From NCBI GenBank assembly GCA_001692895.1, contig KV748211.1:124001-188000 (forward strand): a stretch of DNA of 64,000 nt. Direction: 5' to 3'. The notes below the pieces were generated by a model. It searched no databases. It had not been told where the DNA came from and saw only the letters and a program-made list of their open reading frames with translations. Origin of the DNA: Cenococcum geophilum 1.58. Taxonomy: Eukaryota; Ascomycota; Dothideomycetes; Gloniales; Gloniaceae. Numbering within the stretch: position 1 is the first letter of the stretch; each line of letters begins with the position of its first letter. Shown piece by piece: positions 44,127 to 55,601 of the stretch. The position numbers and the translations under genes are program-made.

Positions 44127-46418
44127 ATGGCGACGTCTAATTTTCAATTTGGTGCCGCGATAAACCTGGACGCCGTACAGGCTGTACAGAGCATCTGGGG
44201 TACGGCTGTCGCAGTCTTCAATTTCTTTAGCAAGTCCAGCATGCAGCCTTCGGCTGTTGTATACGCGGCAAACTGCAGTATCGTCGGCGGAGAGTCAGAA
44301 GGCTGGAAGCTAACTCTCCAGTCTCTCTCTCTCCGGTCCACGACTGGAACAGTGATTGGCACGCTTCGCATTGGGTATCCTGGCTCCGGCTTTCTGCCTC
44401 ACCTGGTGAACACCCAATTTGGACCTCGATGGCTCGGAATTCTGGCGGCTTTGGCCATCGCCACAACAGAACACCAGGGAGCACGAGAGCTTCACCGCCT
44501 ACTAAAGGCCATCGCGAACGCCAAGACGACACAATATCTCCTGGACGAAGAGCAGACCGAAAAGATGTGGCTCATGGGAAGAGAGCTGTTTCTCGCGTCG
44601 CCTGTCCAGATAGAATTTCAATCCATCGTATCCCGATGCCAACAATCTAGCAAGACCAACCTTGTCAGCGCGGCATATCCGGATTCATCAACTGAGTCTT
44701 TCACTCCTATGATGTCTGCCTGTTTTCGGGCGTGGGAGATGGCCAATTCCATGCACAAGAATCAACAGCAATATCTCGGCGCGAAGATACACATACAAGG
44801 CTCGAACGGATTTGGGCAGCTTATACTCTATCTGACCGTAGTGTGCGGCTTCCGGGTTACCGCTCGCCTTGACCAGAATGACGTCGAATTCGGAGATGAG
44901 AATAGTCCAACAAATGTTGTGGTTGTATTTGATCGAGAAGTGGGCTCCAAGTGGCAAACAGGATATCTGATGGACAATCATTCGATTGAAGAATCTGTGC
45001 AACACTGGCTGGGCGGCGACCGGGAGTCTAGCATGGTCTTGTGGAGGCCAGGAGCATCTGCCTTCGCGCCGGTTCACCCTGGCCTTTACTCTTGCTCTAC
45101 TGAGACTATAGAAGCCAACAACAGCATCAACCTCGTGGGCCTGACTTCCCTGAAGAAGCAACTATGGGAGACGGGAAACGGCATGTACGTCAGCATGTGG
45201 CTTATGAATTATTTACACACCATCATCCGAAATACACAGCTCCTTGCCATACATAGGTCACTAGGTTCCCAAGCATCGGTATCTGCGGAGGAGATAAGGA
45301 CGCCATCTCGAGACCGAGCCCTAGCGGGTCGTTTGCGTATCGCTCTTACTGTCTTCAACCCCGACTTAATTGACCCAGAGCACATCAACCTTCTATTCAA
45401 GAGAATAGCAGACGACGAATCCCCGACTCCGCTTAGCCCCCTACCTAAGTCTTTGCCGAAGGAAAAATCAAAATTGCTTTGCGACTGCGAAGCGCATGCT
45501 TCGCCTATGGCGGTATGCAAGTTTTTACACATCTCCATGATGCTGGAGGAATTTGCGTGGAAGATTTGGATTTGCGCCCATTTGGACATCAAGTCGCACG
45601 CGCTTCTTCGGGATATGGGGCCAATCACCGAATGGAATGTAATGAACCAGCTCGGCATGATGAGTGGTGGGTACGAAATGATTCCAGCAGTCATTCCCAC
45701 ACAGACTTTATTATCCTGTGTCGCTACCAGGCTTGCCGGGAGACTTTTTAATATCAACGACGAGAATATCATGGGCCTTGCTGCAGGTGGTGCAGTTTCG
45801 GGGCTTAGGAGCAACGAGGACAAGTCGTTGCTTACCGATCCGGGGTACTGTCTGTACACGGTGCCTGGCTCCATGGAAACTCCCCAGAGGCGTGTTAAGG
45901 AAATGTACCAGTTCCGTTTTGCCGGCTCAGGGTTTGGGAGATGGAGCAATGCGATGGAGTTAAGCGATGTCCAACGTCCTATAGACAAGTTTGGGTCTTG
46001 CCAGTTCGAGCATGTTGTTGACGTCCTCGGAGACAAGGCCACAATTCAAACCTCGGTGAGGGTCGGAGAGAAGAGTATAGGCGTCGATATTATCAAGGCG
46101 ATTAATTCGGCAGCTACCGTTCGCTTCTGGGATGGCTGCTTAGGAAAATGTGCTCAGGGCTGCCTGACGGAGGCAGAAATACGACAAGTCCAGGTTGCTG
46201 ACGGAACCAACTACGGGAGCCTTGTTCAACTTGCGGGCCCGAACCAAAAGGAATTACCCAAGCTGACCGTGGTTCTGGCCCATAACAACCTAGTTATTGA
46301 GAGAGCAGTGGTGTCGCACCAAACCAGGAAGGACGTTTGCATGATTCAGCGTGGAGACTGCACTCACTGTGCTGTTCGGGCGGCTCTAATTGAAGGGGCT
46401 AAGGTGCTATTAGACTAG
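44127..46418 (+). CDS. Large protein of unknown family, 763 aa
   Basis: An uninterrupted frame with normal composition. I choose the ATG at 44127 (GCAATGGC context; MATSNFQFG start) over a TTG nine bases upstream; the stop is TAG at 46416. There is no signal peptide and no convincing membrane helix; two short hydrophobic stretches lie at about 101-112 (WLGILAALAIA) and 231-242 (QLILYLTVVCGF). Cysteine groups appear near residue 450 (CDCEAH), at 671-679 (CLGKCAQGC, a CX3CX3C pattern) and 745-748 (CTHC), so metal binding in the C-terminal 100 residues is possible. I recognise no catalytic motif. No intron is apparent. It is head-to-head with the membrane-protein gene and surrounded on both sides by RIP-degraded repeats, yet has no RIP damage itself. 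Confidence 0.85.
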   Translation: MATSNFQFGAAINLDAVQAVQSIWGTAVAVFNFFSKSSMQPSAVVYAANCSIVGGESEGWKLTLQSLSLRSTTGTVIGTLRIGYPGSGFLPHLVNTQFGPRWLGILAALAIATTEHQGARELHRLLKAIANAKTTQYLLDEEQTEKMWLMGRELFLASPVQIEFQSIVSRCQQSSKTNLVSAAYPDSSTESFTPMMSACFRAWEMANSMHKNQQQYLGAKIHIQGSNGFGQLILYLTVVCGFRVTARLDQNDVEFGDENSPTNVVVVFDREVGSKWQTGYLMDNHSIEESVQHWLGGDRESSMVLWRPGASAFAPVHPGLYSCSTETIEANNSINLVGLTSLKKQLWETGNGMYVSMWLMNYLHTIIRNTQLLAIHRSLGSQASVSAEEIRTPSRDRALAGRLRIALTVFNPDLIDPEHINLLFKRIADDESPTPLSPLPKSLPKEKSKLLCDCEAHASPMAVCKFLHISMMLEEFAWKIWICAHLDIKSHALLRDMGPITEWNVMNQLGMMSGGYEMIPAVIPTQTLLSCVATRLAGRLFNINDENIMGLAAGGAVSGLRSNEDKSLLTDPGYCLYTVPGSMETPQRRVKEMYQFRFAGSGFGRWSNAMELSDVQRPIDKFGSCQFEHVVDVLGDKATIQTSVRVGEKSIGVDIIKAINSAATVRFWDGCLGKCAQGCLTEAEIRQVQVADGTNYGSLVQLAGPNQKELPKLTVVLAHNNLVIERAVVSHQTRKDVCMIQRGDCTHCAVRAALIEGAKVLLD

Positions 46419-46740
46419 AGAGAAATGCTGTGAAAGAGAGCCAATTGGTTCTGGCTGTACTATTGGGATTAGAGCAGAGTGGTCCGAAGAACGGTCATTC
46501 CTTTACGACGAAGCTACATGTAGCCGGCAGCGATACTGTATCTCGTACTAGTAAACTAGCTATTTAATCGACTACCTCGCTACGCGAGGTGGCGTCTTGC
46601 TGTTTGTAACGTTAGGCCGCCTTCACGTGACAATCACATGATGTATATTCACATATATTGGTATTGACTGCCCGGCTGATCCTCGGTCAGCCGGAAAATC
46701 ACGTATTTAGCCAGCCACCTAGAGCAGATACGCGTATTAA
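46419..46740. other. 3' flank with two perfect hairpins, then onset of RIP
   Basis: After the stop codon there is about 320 bp of mixed composition. ACCTCGC / GCGAGGT with a TAC loop lies at 46574-46590 and CCGGCTGA / TCAGCCGG with a 7-nt loop at 46672-46694. E-box-like TCACGTGA (46623-46630) lies between. RIP-type sequence begins at about 46740. The hairpins may belong to the end of the next transposon. Confidence 0.5.
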
Positions 46741-46859
46741 GGGCCACCTACTAATTAAGCTGCTAATTAACGTCGACTATAGGGTAATTAGGGCTATTAG
46801 GGCCCTAAGTATATATAAAAAAGTTCTCCCTACCTAATTCTTAATTACGGCAGCACGTC

Positions 46860-47600
46860 TACTATTATACCTACTATATAAAATAGCGCTAACTAACTAT
46901 ATAGAGATTAATATTACTAATAATACTAAATTATACGCTAATATATAGTATATCCTTGCCCTTATATATACTATAAGGCCTAAAAATATATTTATAATAT
47001 ATAATTTAAAGTAAAAGGAGTTTAAGGTTATACCCCCCCCCCTTTAAAAGTATCGCGGCCTATAGCTAACGCGTTATTAGCTTTAGGCCTTTTATAAACG
47101 GAAGTAGTATTATAATAGTAATACTATTATAAAGGATAAGCTACTTTTCTTCTTTATTAAGGAGGTTATAAGCTAGCCCTTAACAGGGAAGAGCTATAAA
47201 GCTAATATTAATATACCATAAGAGAAGACGCGGCTCTTATAGCGGTTAGTTTATAGTTATATTACTACTTTAATAAACCTCTATTAGATATAAAAAGCTA
47301 TAAAAATAAACAGCTAATAAACGAGAAGCAAGAAAGCTCTATAGAGTAAGTATTAAATTAAGTAAAATATTCTTTAGTTTTACGAGCGTTAGATAGAGCT
47401 TATACTAGGTAAAATAATAGTTACCTTTATTACTTATCTAACGTAATATATTTAAAGAGTTAGAGACACTTAAGCCCTTATAAATTAAGTTAAATAAATT
47501 ACGAAAACCATTTAATCCCTCTCTAATAGGTTTTATTTTAACTACCTCCAATCTAAAAAGATTTGCTATTGTAGGAGAACGCACTAAGAGCCACGTTAGG
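46860..47600 (+). pseudogene. Relic resembling a Crypton/NDC10-type tyrosine recombinase
   Basis: The plus strand, with TAG/TAA stops, reads in order a segment ending in a proline run and KYRGL (about 47025-47065), an AFYKRK segment, KDKLLFFFIKEVIS (about 47135-47175), and a YSYITTLINLYQIQKAIKINS-like stretch split by one stop (about 47250-47310). From memory this order matches the NDC10 domain II family found in fungal Crypton transposons and their relatives. The catalytic part further downstream was not identified. The identification is by eye and could be wrong; an unrelated ORF of another DNA transposon is the alternative. Confidence 0.5.
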
Positions 47601-48782
47601 AGGGCCGACGTAGTAGGTAGGTAGGTAGGCGATAAGGGGAGATTAAAGAGGTAGATAGTATAATAGTAAAGATATAAGCAAGTATAGGGAGGTTGAGGAT
47701 ATATCGGGCGCGTCTTATAATAAGGAAATAGGTAAGGAGAAAAGTATAAGGAAGAAAGGTGCGAGCAAATGTAGGAAGGATTAAAAATTGGGCGCGGAAA
47801 AGTTAAGCCGATTTAATGTGGCTTAGACTAAGGCTTTATAGAGCTTAGTTAAATCCTAAGCTACAATAACCTAAAAGTGTAAGGAGGCAGCGTTTTCTAG
47901 TCATGCCTATTAGTTTTAGTTTATTTTATAACGTGTAAGGCTCTTATATAGCGAGGCTAAAGGGCCTAAGTAGGTTAACTAAGGTTAGTTATATAAGCGC
48001 TAATAAATAATTATATAGCTAGTCCTAAAATAAGCTAAATCTAATATACCAAATACAGATATAGTTAACCTCTTTTTATAGCGGTTAACTGACCTATTCC
48101 TAAAAACAGGATTTAGTTTAGAATTAAATCTAATTTTTAGAATTGCGACCTTTTTATAGTAGCTAATTAGCCTATATTTTAAACCGGAATTAGTAACTAG
48201 TCTTTAAAAGTCGCAATTTAAGCTAGAACTAAAAATATTATAGACACCAAGACTATTAAGCCGTTTGGCTTAATACTACAGCGACTTATAAAATCGGCTT
48301 CCCCTCTAACTACGCCGTTAAAATTTTACCGCCCTAGAAGCAGATCTCTTAGCAATCGTCTTACTAAACTAAGTTAAGCGTTAAGCAACAGTGCGGTATT
48401 AAAGTATTTTTATTACCATAATATATTAGGTATATAAATTTAATAGCCTAAGCGCTAATATTATAAAATAAAGAGAAGGTAGATATAAGCGAGGCTAAGG
48501 TTAAAGACTAAAGTAGTAATAAATAGCACATTCTTACACTATTAGTTATATATTTAGATATTACTATAAGTAATATAAAACAGGCATAGGATCTAGTTTA
48601 CACTAAGCTATATAAACTTTAGGCCTAACTACAATCCCTTAAACCTTAACCCTACTTCTGTATCTAGCTAGCCTCTAGCTTAAACTCTATTTCTTTATAT
48701 ACACCTAATATATAACGGTAGGAGTATAAGCATAAGTAAATATAGATAGCGTGGTATTTAGTTAAATAGTACAAGGACGCAA
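47601..48782. other. Unclassified degraded sequence before the 126-bp repeats
   Basis: No clear gene. A short (TAGG) run lies at 47610-47632. A frame entering the tandem repeats is readable from about 48530 and may be the N-terminal part of the same lost protein. Confidence 0.35.
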
Positions 48783-49511
48783 GACAACAGTTAGCAAGAA
48801 TTACTTTAGTACGCTTAATAGTAAAAATAGGCTAGTATAGACGCTTTATAAGTAGCAGAAGTATTAAAAAGTAAAAGAGATATTCCATTAAGCAGTATAT
48901 AAGACAACAATCGGCAAGGATTACTTTAGCACGCTTAATAGTAAACGTAGGCTAGTATAGACATTTTATAAGTAGCAGAAGTATTAAAAAGCAGAAGAGA
49001 TATTCTGTTAAGCAGTATAAGGATATAAGACAACGGTTAGCAAGGATTACTTTTATATACTTAAGAGTAAAAATAGGCTAGTATAGATGCTTTATAAGCA
49101 GCAGAAGTATTAAAAAGTAAAAGAGATATTCCGTTAAGCGGTTTAAGGACATAAGATAACAGTTAGTAAGGATTACTTTAATATACTTAATAGTAAATAT
49201 AGGCTAGCATAGACGCTTTATAAGCAGTATAAGTATTAAGAAGTAGAAAAGATATTCCGTTAAGCAGTATAAGAATATAAGATAATAGTTAGTAAGGATT
49301 ACTTTAATACGCTTAATAGTAAATATAGGCTAGTATAGACGCTTTACAAATAGCAGAAGTATTAAGAAGTAGAAGAGATATTCCGTTAAGCGGTATAAGG
49401 ATATAAAATAACGGTCGGCAAAGATTACTTTAGTACGCTTAATAGCAAATATAGGCTAGTATAAACGCTTTATAAGCAGTATAAGTATTAAGAAGTAAAA
49501 GAGGTATTCTA
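48783..49511 (+). repeat. Six tandem units of 126 bp with codon phase
   Basis: Units begin at 48783, 48903, 49029, 49155, 49281 and 49407. Spacing is 126 bp except 120 bp for the first, so all spacings are multiples of three. Each reads about 42 residues, including ITLxRLIVxIG and FISSRSIKKQKRYS, in one frame with only TAG/TAA stops. This indicates a former protein with internal repeats. The family is not recognised. The last unit is cut off by the D2 LTR at 49512. Confidence 0.75.
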
Positions 49512-49931
49512 TATTATGGACGCTTTAAGTATAATATTATAACTACTAGGAAAGAAGTTAGAAGCAGCTAGTTAGTTAATTAAGATACGGTTTAAGATAG
49601 AACTAGTAGAACTATATAATGAGGAATAGTAGCCAAGGTTATATAATATACTATATATTAAATAAGAGAAACGGGAAGAACTTACGTACCTTATATATAA
49701 GGCGTACCTTATGTATAAGGAGGATTTCTTAGGAGTACGGTTGTGTATTTAAAGGACCACAGTCCCTACCTAAATAGTTCTTCTCTTTATAGTAAATCTT
49801 AGAATATAATTAGAGTTAATCTATTTGGCAACTACTCTACTAGTTATTATTACGTTGTTAACTTCTTATTTACCTATATACCTAGCCTATTAATAAGTTT
49901 ACCCTAGTTCCTGCTACAAGGCTTCGTTATA
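49512..49931 (+). repeat. 5' LTR of element D2
   Basis: Edges TATTATGGACGC ... GGCTTCGTTATA. It matches the reverse complement of 38780-39202. Confidence 0.88.
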
Positions 49932-52900
49932 TATTCACTACTAAGGTTATAGTATTAACAAAGTTAAACAATATACTACTAAAAGCAGTAGCCATAATAG
50001 CGTTAATGGCAGCAACTACATCGGGATTAGGTAACGACACTAGTATAGCAGATACTAACTCGCAACTAGTTACCGTTAGACAGCTATAAGAAATAGTTAA
50101 TTAATTAACAGATAATAATAGGATACTTAAAGAAAGGATTAATGGCATCGGAGCAGCTAAGGTTAAGTTACCCTTAATTAAACAATTCTTAGAAGAGAAG
50201 TTAAAGCTTAAAGAATTCCTTACGTAAATACACTTTAAGGTTATATAGGAAGGAGTTAAACTAAGAACACCTATAGATTAAGTTGCTTACGCAGGATTGT
50301 TCTTAACGGAAAGGGCACTTAAGTGGTTTAAACCTTACCTTATGGAGGTATAGGAGTATAGTATAATAACCACTAACCAGGAGGTATAGTATATATTCTT
50401 AAGTTAAAACAGGTTTACGGAATAATTAATATAAATATTTAGAAACCCGGAGGCAACTACTACGGTAAAGAGAAAACTTTAAAACCTAGTATAAAGAACT
50501 TCAGTAATTAAATATATAACGTAGTTTTAAATATTAGTAATATAGGTTGAATAGAATAATAAGGCGTTTATAGCACAGTATAAATAAGGACTTAAGGTAA
50601 AAGTCTAGTATATAATTATCCTAATAGAAGATGCGGATACTCTTAGGGATTTAATTAATTAAGTAATTAAGATTAATAATAGGATTTACCAAAGAGAGCA
50701 GACTAAGAAGGGTTAGGATAGAGTTCTATAGTTATATAAGGCGTAGGGTATATAATAATAAAGCTAAAACTAAAGACTATAGTATAGCGCAGAGCTAATA
50801 GACCTAAGTAGTACTAAAGAAAATAGAAAATGGAATAAATAATTATAGAAACCTAGGAGACAAGGATTAAGTAATTAAAGGTTTAAGGAGTAGAGGCTAA
50901 ACTAGGAATCTTAGTAGTAGAAGATATTTAGACGGACTCTATAGCAAGAAAAATAGTTTAAAGAAGGAGCTTATATAAATTATAAAAAATAGGGTTACTA
51001 TATTAAAGACTATAGAAGTAGTTAGAGTTACTATATAGTAAAAGGAACGAGACTAGTGGACAACATATACGTATAAAATGACGATAGTGCACTATAAGGA
51101 ATAAAAGAATATTCAATTAAGAGTTTCGCGTTTTATTATAATAATACATACCAAATTTATAAGGATGCTAAGTATAGCGTAAGCTATTAGCCGTAAGAGC
51201 CAAAATTATTGGAGTTTAGAGGAACCAACAAACTAGTTTATAGATTGGATATTAAGGACGATAAATTTAATATAGGTAAAATATTTAGTAATAGTAAGGT
51301 AATAAAGGCAGCTTATTTGGAGTATATAGACCTTAGAGATATTATAAAAGAGGTAAAGAATAATTCCACTACAGAATAGGGAATATTAGTAGGGGTTAAG
51401 ACCCCACTAGATATAATGTCTATTGCTTTATAAAATATAAGAGAAATAGGATAGCGAACTATTTTGGCACTTAATAAAGGCAAAAGGCCATAGGCTTAAG
51501 ATTCTTAGGAAGAGATATAAGATAACTAAGATTCTTAAAATAAGATAAGGTAAGCTTAAGGACCTATAATAGATAATAACCAATAGAGTAGAGTAACGGC
51601 TTAGTTTAGTAATATATAAATAAGCTTAGGACGAAGTTTCCTAAAGGTATAAGATTCTTAAGACGAGATAAGTAAGATTTAAGACTTTTAAAATAAGATA
51701 AGAACACTATAGAAGCCTAGTTAAACTAAGGCAGGAGCTAAGCTTAAGAGAGAAATAAGCTTAAAATTAAGAATCCTATAAAACTAAGATTTTAGTAATA
51801 GAATAAGGACTATTAAAGAAATTGCAAGTAAAGCTCGGTAATAGAATTAAAATATTAATACTATAATTAAGAAGTAAGAGAGCTTTAAGGATCTACTTAT
51901 AAGATATAAACTAAAAGAAACTATAGAAGAATTTAGGTAAAGAATTATCGCATAGTAAGAGTAGAAACTAGATAAGAGATTTAGTATGCTAGGTTGTATA
52001 AGGGATAGAGTACCTATATAAAGAATTACTAATAGGCCTAAGGCAGGCATACTAAGAGCTAAGTAGCTTATTAAACTAGAAAACGAAAAGGATTTAGGGA
52101 TCCCTACTAGATTTAAAGAATAATATATAAAGGGCTATTATAACGTAGTAATAAAAAGATACTTCCTTACGGACAAGCTATATATACTTTAGTAACTGTA
52201 CTAAAAGTAGTATAGACAGCGATATAACAATAAGTAGGAAGATTTTTATATATAGTTAGATAAGTAAGTTATTTAGGACCACCTAATTATAGAGAAGGCC
52301 ATAACTTATATTAAAGGAGCCTTAATTATAATGTTAAAGGATTTAGAGAAATGATTAGAGGACTAGAGAAGCAAGAAACGCATCTTAGTACCCGCGAATA
52401 AAGTTATAACATTTAGATTAATACGGTAAAGGTTTAAACTTAAAGATAAAAATAAGTTAAGAGTTAACCTAAAGCACCTAGCACACTATATACTATTATA
52501 GATTATATATATAGACAATATATACGAAATGCATAAAAATCTAAAAGAAAAGAATTGGAAATAACTAAAAAGATTCCTTACGGAAGAATACTTAAATAAA
52601 TAATAGTAATAGAAATACCTAGAGAATATATATCTATGGTATATTAAAGATAAAAAGCGAACTAAATATTAGCTAAAGAATAAGCTAAGTGCAATAGGAT
52701 TAAACAGCTAATAGGTAGGAAAAGTAGAGGCCTATAGGACTAGAGGGAGCTAGTAGTAGAGCCTTAGACCCTTAAAGGAATTTAAGGACAATACCTAAAT
52801 TTATAAGTTAATTAGTAAGATTAATAGTTTAAAGCACTAATAGATAGTAAAGTAACGAGAAACTATATCTTATTAGTAGCGGTTAAAAGAATAGGGTTAC

Positions 52901-53318
52901 CTTATAGACAAAAGGAGCAACCTTATATATTAGTAACTATTTTAAGAGATCTAATAGCCTATAGAGAAAGCATTATTAACCTTAAAACAGGACCTATTTA
53001 GATAACCATTAAAGGAAGATAAATTAAAATGTCTTTTAATATCCTACTATTAGGACGGGATAAGGCAGTATTAAGAATGCCTTAGTTATAGGAATATAAT
53101 TTAAGGATCAATTAGATTATAAGTTAGGTCGATATTAGGGATACTTAGCAACGTAAAATATAATAGCAAACTAAGTTAGTATAGTATTAAGTTAGAGCGA
53201 TATATAAAGAGACTAAGCAAGGCTTAAGTTATATATTAAAGAGATACTATAAGTATAGTAAGAAACTATAGAGCCTAAAAAGTAAAAAGCTAGTAAATTA
53301 TATAGTATAGGACTTGTA
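49512..53318 (+). mobile_element. Element D2: 5' half of a D-family gypsy element
   Basis: A 420-bp 5' LTR is followed by Gag and protease sequence colinear with D1 in reverse complement. The Gag ATG of D1 (38734) is not kept here. The protease active site near 52843-52851 reads DSK in place of DSG. Homology to D1 stops at about 53318, just before the reverse transcriptase, and unrelated sequence follows. The RT, integrase and 3' LTR are missing from this window. Confidence 0.8.
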
Positions 53319-53931
53319 TAGTTATAGCACCTAGTATACAAACGCGTATTTACGCGTTCGTGTATTAACTACCTACGTACTAACTAATTAGGGGGGGGGG
53401 CGCGTCAGTATATAGACTACGTAGTCTACCTTAATAGAATCGACAGTTACCACTATCCTAAAGAGTATACAATACTATACGTATTTCGTGCCCCGGGATA
53501 TAACTCACTTATGCTATTAAATTAGTATAAACACAGATTAGTAAGCGCGTACAGATTAGCAATCACTCGACACCTCCTACTAAGCGATACTCAACAGCGA
53601 CCACCCATTTAGACTCCTAGTACAACCTACTAAAAGGTTGGAAGTTAGGGATTACAGACTATTACTAACTCTATATACTTATTTAAGTCTTAATACAGTT
53701 TACTAGAAGTTTATAAACGCGAATACAGACCTTTATAGAACCCCCTATCCTTAACCCCCTTAAACCTTAAACCTCTTCAGACCTTATGGAAACCCCCTAC
53801 CCTTTTACAAACCGTTACGGACCCGTTAATTGCCTTTACGGACTATTATAAGACCTCTTAAACTATTACGGACTTGTTAATCGATTTTACGGACCGTTAT
53901 AAGACCTCCTCCGCCCGCTATAAGCTACTAC
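53319..53931 (+). mobile_element. Element F, left piece (5' part, before the B3 insertion)
   Basis: It begins with unclassified sequence including a G-run at 53390-53400, then a region with recurrent TTACGGACY words (53800-53900) that also mark the sequence right of B3. It is cut at 53931 by B3 and the ACTAC duplication (53927-53931) recurs at 61983-61987. No domain is readable in this piece. Confidence 0.55.
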
Positions 53932-54158
53932 TATTACGGCACTAGCAGAACTTGGTAGAACTACGCACCGGCAAGTTGCCACCGATTGCCGCATATTGCG
54001 GTCACGTGACGCGAAGATCGTATATAGCTTCGAGCGGCGCTCCCCTTCTTCTCCTTTCCTTTCTTTAGCTTTAGATTCTCGTTTATAGACAATCCAATCG
54101 TACAGGCTTGCGCGACCCTTTTGCCGTGCTTATATCTCGATTAACTAAGTCACTAACA
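53932..54158 (+). repeat. 5' LTR of element B3
   Basis: Edges TATTACGGCACTAG ... TCACTAACA. It contains a GTCACGTGACGCG motif absent from the B1 LTR. Confidence 0.92.
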
Positions 54159-54366
54159 TTATCTAAAGCTTACTCTACTCTTTCTTCCTAAGAAGGAACT
54201 TAAATATATCTACAAAAACACAGAATAGGACCCTAAGGACATTACTAGGACCACAAGGACAGGACCTAAAAGAAAAGAATAAAACCCTAAGGAAAGGACC
54301 TATAAGATATACACAGACCAGAACTCCTAAAGAAATTACCCGGAATTACCTAACACCCCTACCACC

Positions 54367-55560
54367 ATGCCACAAACTATAGTAGCGGGTAAAGTAGCTG
54401 CAGGACCCTTAAATACTTTAGACAAAGAAACAATTAACGTTTTAACCCCCTAGGCGGAGCTTACGGCTACTAATACCAAAATTAAACAATTGCGAGAGCT
54501 GCTTAAAGCTAGAGATACCCCTATATCTAATAATAAGTCATTATTAGACAACTAAAGACTTACTATAGTCCTTTAGGCTCTATTTTAGCGCCTTAGTAGA
54601 TCTACCGAGGCCTATATAGCACTAAAGCGGTCAGCAAAGGTCGCGGACCCCCCACTACTTATAGACAAAACCGACCCTATATTTAATAATTGGAAGCTTT
54701 AATTATAGGATAAGCTTAAAGTTAATATAGACTACTTCCCTAACGCCTAAGCTAGAATAGCTTACGTCTTCGGCCGTACTAGCGGAGACGCCCAGACGTA
54801 TTTACGCTTACAATATACTAAAGACTTAGCAGACCCCTTTATCTCTAAAGAAGAAATAATTAAATACTTATCTTCTATTTATAAAGACCCTTTTAAAGTA
54901 TAAAACGCCTGCCTTAGCTATAAAAGCCTAAATATAAAAANAACNGAGACCTTTTTAGCCTTNTAAACCCGCTTTNTATACCTAGCNNNATAGGCCTAGA
55001 TNNCCTANNAAGACCTACTACNAGACCTCTTTAATAAGCTTACCCTAGACCTATAGCGGGCTATATTACTAGCTTATACTATAGTATAGACGTTAAAGGA
55101 ACTTACGGACTATTACCTAGCTATTAACTAAGGCCTTTATTAAACTAAGGCACACGCCAACTAGCTAAAAACTAAAAACTTTATAAACTAGGCCGTAAGT
55201 ACTGCGAGTATAGCCTATAGTGCCCTAGCATAATTAGCAACTCCTATAGCTAACCTAATAGCTAGCCGCGCAGCTACCCCTACTACGGGCCTAGTATACA
55301 CCCGGCCTATATACAGCGACCCCTATATATAGGCCCTCAGCAATTAAGGAGCTTACTTCTTATACGGTTAAATAGGCTACCCTATAAGGAACTACCTAAT
55401 AAAGGCAAGAACAAACGAGGTCCTGTTAATTTAGGAGGATAGTATAGAGCCGGAAAAAGAGGAACCCTAAAGGAAGACTCCTCTCTAGGGTTAAAAGGGA
55501 TTAATATATTATATATTAATCTAGGTCGGCTAGTTAGTAGAAGAAGCTACACTATCCCTT
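54367..55560 (+). pseudogene. B3 gag relic
   Basis: ATG at 54367 lies in a strong context (ACCACCATGCC) and is followed by a Gag frame with a retrotransposon capsid-like region near 54650-54960 (FNNWKL, YFPNA, RIAYVFGRTSGDA). Stops are TAG/TAA. Runs of N interrupt it at 54941-55022 and 55572-55601, so the exact frame there cannot be judged. Confidence 0.75.
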
Positions 55561-55601
55561 ATACTTTATTTNNTAATAGATANTAAGTTTTAACCTNTNC
55601 N

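Noticed and set aside
44144..46042. Several long antisense and overlapping frames within the 763-aa gene
   Set aside because: They overlap a long frame with consistent composition and have no domain or start context of their own.
48783..49511. CRISPR-like array
   Set aside because: Units are contiguous with no spacers, and the genome is fungal. The same holds for the minisatellites at 31, 39 and 40 kb.
51847..52050. Open frame antisense to D2 gag, conserved with 36561-36764 antisense to D1
   Set aside because: The similarity follows from Gag homology on the other strand, and neither has a supporting context.
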